From: a virus
IMG/VR virus record: IMGVR_UViG_3300046004_001308
Location: 1-39,900 of that record
Reading direction: 5' to 3' (one strand)
DNA length: 39,900 bases
Shown here one piece after another: positions 37,816 to 39,900 of the stretch. The notes below the pieces were generated by a model. That model was not told the DNA's origin. It made no database searches and worked only from the letters and a program-made list of their open reading frames with translations. Position 1 is the stretch's first letter. Each line of letters opens with the position of its first letter. Both the position numbers and the translations under genes were made by a program.

Positions 37816-38265
37816 ATGGCAAGTGCAGCCGAAATGTTACGCAGACTTGAATCAGTATCGAAGATAACCACTTTGAGAGAGATGGTGTACGTACATATTA
37901 AGGCTAATGAGGATATTTTAAGAGATTTAAAAGAGGAAGAATACGAGCAAGGAAATATTTACAGTAATAAAACTACAAGAAGATATAAATGGGATTGGTA
38001 TGGTAATGAAAAATATCAACAAAATCCAAGAGCTAATGGAAATGTAGATTTAATATTAACTGGAGCATTTATCAATAGTTTTAAATTAAACAAACCAAAT
38101 CAGAATAAATACATATTCGGAGCAACAGATCCAAAAAGAGATAAATTAGTAGATATGTTTGGGAATATAATGAGTTTAGAGCAACAAACCTTTGAGGATT
38201 TCCAATATGTGATTATAAAACCATTATTCATAGCCGATTTAAAGAAAATAATTAACAAAAAATGA
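37816..38265 (+). CDS. Putative tail-completion protein
   Basis: The 149-residue protein is helical at the N-terminus (AAEMLRRLESVSKITTLREM) with WDWYGNEKYQQNPRANG and a helical C-terminus. Size and position before the tape measure fit an HK97 gp10-like tail-completion protein or minor tail protein; not demonstrated. Confidence 0.5.
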   Translation: MASAAEMLRRLESVSKITTLREMVYVHIKANEDILRDLKEEEYEQGNIYSNKTTRRYKWDWYGNEKYQQNPRANGNVDLILTGAFINSFKLNKPNQNKYIFGATDPKRDKLVDMFGNIMSLEQQTFEDFQYVIIKPLFIADLKKIINKK

Positions 38266-38864
38266 GTAAGTATAACTCGATAAGCAATATCCCTGCAAAG
38301 TTATTCTTCGATATTTTAGAAACAAAGGATTTTAACTTGCTTGAACCGATAGAAGGAGAAGATGCAGAGGAAGTGTTTGTAGCTATTTATGATGATTACT
38401 TTGTTAAATCGAATAATTATAGGTCGAATGAGTTTTTGAGATTACGTCAGGAGATTGATTTTATGGAACATAAAATACAAAGTGTAGTTCAAGTACTAGA
38501 CTTCTTAATGTTCAATGAAACCGACTTAGAAATACGTAATACGCTATTACAAGCCTTAAAAGATATAGGTATAGGAATAGACTTAGAAGGAAAATTTGAA
38601 GATGAGATAAGAAACGTATTGCAAGTGGAATTGGGCTTAATCGAAAATGAATTAAATATTGCTAAATTTGATTTAGAAAATTTAACTAAAATTAAAGATA
38701 ATAAACAATTCGATTATTTTGAAACTATTGTAAATTTTGAAACAATTTTAGAAAGGAATCTACCTGATGAAATTTTACTTATTAAATTTATTTATTACGA
38801 AAAAATGTGTGATAATAAAATAAAAGCACAAAGCAAAAAAAGTATAGGTAGTAAATTAAGTTAA
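38262..38864 (+). CDS. Hypothetical 200-residue protein before the tape measure
   Basis: Largely helical, acidic (NIPAKLFFDILETKDFNLLEP, then VLDFLMFNETDLEIRNTLLQALKDIG). Tail-assembly chaperones normally lie immediately before the tape measure, which this would be if the homing endonuclease were removed; a slippery frameshift site was not seen. It overlaps the upstream gene by ATGA; its TAA and the endonuclease stop share TTAA. Confidence 0.55.
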   Translation: MSKYNSISNIPAKLFFDILETKDFNLLEPIEGEDAEEVFVAIYDDYFVKSNNYRSNEFLRLRQEIDFMEHKIQSVVQVLDFLMFNETDLEIRNTLLQALKDIGIGIDLEGKFEDEIRNVLQVELGLIENELNIAKFDLENLTKIKDNKQFDYFETIVNFETILERNLPDEILLIKFIYYEKMCDNKIKAQSKKSIGSKLS

Positions 38865-39382
38865 ATGTGTTTCCAAGTTTTTCTTAATTTTATTTGACTT
38901 ATTAACTTGTACCCAACATTATAAATAACTGCTAAATCTTTTTGTTTTAAATTACTCGCTCTAATTTCTAAAACTTTTTTTTCAGTTAGTATAGATTGAC
39001 AATGTAATTCTCCCTTAACTGATTTTTGTAATCCAGTATCATAAGCGTGTTTGGTGTTTTCTTTTGCTGTTACCCACTCCAAGTTTTCAACACGATTGTC
39101 GTATTTAATTCCATTAATGTGATTAACACAAGGTTTGTTTTTTAGATTAGGTATAAAAGCTATAGCGACTAGCCTGTGTGATAAAAATGTTTTTACATTT
39201 CCGTCATTAGTTAAAGTAATGTTTACATATCCATATTTATTTTTTTTATCTTTTAATATTTTTTCTTTACAAATACTAAAAAAACGACCATTCAATTTGT
39301 TAACTGACAATCTTTTAACATTTCCTAAATTAGATACCTGATATAAACCTTCATACCCTACAACGTCTTTCCAAATTTCCAT
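38861..39382 (-). CDS. HNH homing endonuclease (NUMOD4/HNH), copy 2
   Basis: A 173-residue sibling of the copy at 29952, starting MEIWKDVVGYEGLYQVSNLG, with HRLVAIAFIPNLKNKPCVNHINGIKYDNRVENLEW and a C-terminal HTH-like IRASNLKQKDLAVIYNV. It lies antisense between the 200-residue gene and the tape measure with no coding disruption visible. The shared TTAA of two stop codons (38861-38864) marks the convergent join. Confidence 0.92.
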   Translation of the reverse strand: MEIWKDVVGYEGLYQVSNLGNVKRLSVNKLNGRFFSICKEKILKDKKNKYGYVNITLTNDGNVKTFLSHRLVAIAFIPNLKNKPCVNHINGIKYDNRVENLEWVTAKENTKHAYDTGLQKSVKGELHCQSILTEKKVLEIRASNLKQKDLAVIYNVGYKLISQIKLRKTWKHI

Positions 39383-39393
39383 AATACAAAAAA

Positions 39394-39461
39394 CCCGAAT
39401 AAAAAGGGGTCAAGTCCTTAATAATCGGGAATTTTATTAAATTGTTTTATCGCTTGACCTC
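39394..39461 (-). ncRNA. Leader pseudoknot upstream of homing endonuclease, copy 2
   Basis: P1: CCCGA (39394-39398) with TCGGG (39425-39429). P2: GGTCAAG (39408-39414) with CTTGACC (39453-39459), extendable to 39406/39461 by a G.U and a G-C pair. The 24-nt spacing from P1 to the far P2 arm equals that in copy 1, while P2 sequence differs entirely, so the pairing is conserved by covariation. Confidence 0.6.
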
Positions 39462-39468
39462 GACAATA

Positions 39469-39476
39469 CAAATATA
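39469..39476 (-). promoter_or_regulatory. Promoter for homing endonuclease copy 2
   Basis: Minus-strand TATATTTG, about 10 nt upstream of the pseudoknot region, as in copy 1. Confidence 0.55.
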
Positions 39477-39511
39477 CAAAAAAAAATAATACATAGTACA
39501 AATATAATTAC

Positions 39512-39519
39512 TATATTTG
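39512..39519 (+). promoter_or_regulatory. Late promoter -7 box with downstream hairpin, copy 2
   Basis: TATATTTG, then the same TGAATGTAATGC initial sequence as at 37531 and a hairpin beginning at 39530, also 10 nt later. It drives the probable tape-measure gene. Confidence 0.55.
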
Positions 39520-39529
39520 TACTGAATGT

Positions 39530-39555
39530 AATGCAACTCCAACAAGAGTTGCATT
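39530..39555 (+). terminator. Promoter-proximal hairpin with T run, copy 2
   Basis: AATGCAACTC (39530-39539) pairs with GAGTTGCATT (39546-39555), 6-nt loop and a T run. The stem interior differs from copy 1 but pairs perfectly, so the hairpin is conserved rather than the sequence. Confidence 0.7.
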
Positions 39556-39577
39556 TTTTATTTTAAACATATAAGTT

Positions 39578-39900
39578 ATGGCAAACGAATTTATAGAGAT
39601 TATCTCGGAACAAACCAAAAAGCAAATCAATGATATAATGCCATTGGTTAAGGAACTTGCTGACCAAATTAAAACCATAAACAACTTTAAACCTGCTAAT
39701 ACTCCTAGTGGTGCTGATAACAAACAAAAAGAATATAACTCTACATTAGAACAAACTAGAGCAAAATTAGCTTTGATTGCTTCTTTGAACAAACAGAGAT
39801 ATGAACAAGAGGCAAAATTAATTGCCGATAACGATAAAGCATTAACTTATAAAAGCGATAAAGAGTTAAAGCAAATGCGTGACAAACAAGCCTTGATTGC
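39578..39900 (+). CDS. Tail tape-measure protein, N-terminal part (3'-truncated by window edge)
   Basis: The visible 107 residues (MANEFIEIISEQTKKQINDI onward) are almost wholly helical and coiled-coil-like, rich in Lys/Gln/Ala. Its place after tail genes with a strong promoter suggests the start of the long tape-measure gene that sets tail length. The frame is open to the window edge. Another long coiled-coil tail protein is possible. Confidence 0.65.
   Translation, partial: MANEFIEIISEQTKKQINDIMPLVKELADQIKTINNFKPANTPSGADNKQKEYNSTLEQTRAKLALIASLNKQRYEQEAKLIADNDKALTYKSDKELKQMRDKQALI

Overview
The window looks like most of the genome of a temperate, tailed (probably siphovirus-like) phage or prophage of the phylum Bacteroidota, most likely from Flavobacterium or a relative. 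The host call rests on the very AT-rich sequence, the many TAnnTTTG -7 promoter boxes, the near absence of Shine-Dalgarno sequences, a BT4734-type primase domain and an outer-membrane beta-barrel gene. No ribosomal or tRNA genes or other host markers were seen, so the host is inferred.

Layout: 1-2.2 kb is the 3' end of a tail-fibre gene and small downstream genes. 2.2-4.6 kb is a lysis cassette: holin-like protein, XhlA-like membrane protein, GH19 endolysin and spanin-like protein. 4.6-6.0 kb holds a metallophosphoesterase and two small genes, closed by a bidirectional terminator. 6.0-11.1 kb is a leftward block with an outer-membrane barrel, a tyrosine recombinase, two DNA methyltransferases, a PP-loop (PAPS-reductase-like) protein, a nucleoside deoxyribosyltransferase-like protein and small genes. 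Much of this block is organised like integron gene cassettes, with attC-like folded repeats. 11.2-18.7 kb is a rightward replication operon: Gp157-like protein, SSB-like protein, primase-helicase, SF2 helicase, VRR-NUC nuclease and an HTH protein. 18.7-24.5 kb is a leftward run of about 18 mostly tiny unknown genes, probably early functions. 24.9-39.9 kb is the rightward packaging, head and tail region: TerS, TerL, portal, scaffold, major capsid protein, tail proteins, a collagen-like fibre and the start of a probable tape-measure gene. Two leftward HNH homing endonucleases are inserted in it. The window begins in a tail fibre and ends in a tail tape measure, so the genome probably closes as a circle or permuted unit with a few kb of tail genes missing.

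Four features stand out. (1) The terminase large-subunit gene is interrupted exactly inside its Walker A P-loop by 41 nt that carry stop codons in the two relevant frames, a perfect 8-bp hairpin, a purine-rich stretch and a Gly codon at the resume point. This resembles the coding gap of T4 gene 60 (translational bypassing), though a splicing-like event or plain disruption is possible. (2) Two almost identical ~80-nt attC-like folds lie directly 3' of leftward genes, and the two resolvable cassettes have mutually complementary ends (13 of 14 positions each), as expected for integron cassettes. No IntI-type integrase is visible. (3) Both homing-endonuclease genes are preceded by an RNA pseudoknot in which one helix is completely re-sequenced between copies but still pairs. 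(4) Two late promoters are each followed after exactly 10 nt by a covarying terminator-like hairpin.

All functional calls come from motifs read by eye; no database search was possible.
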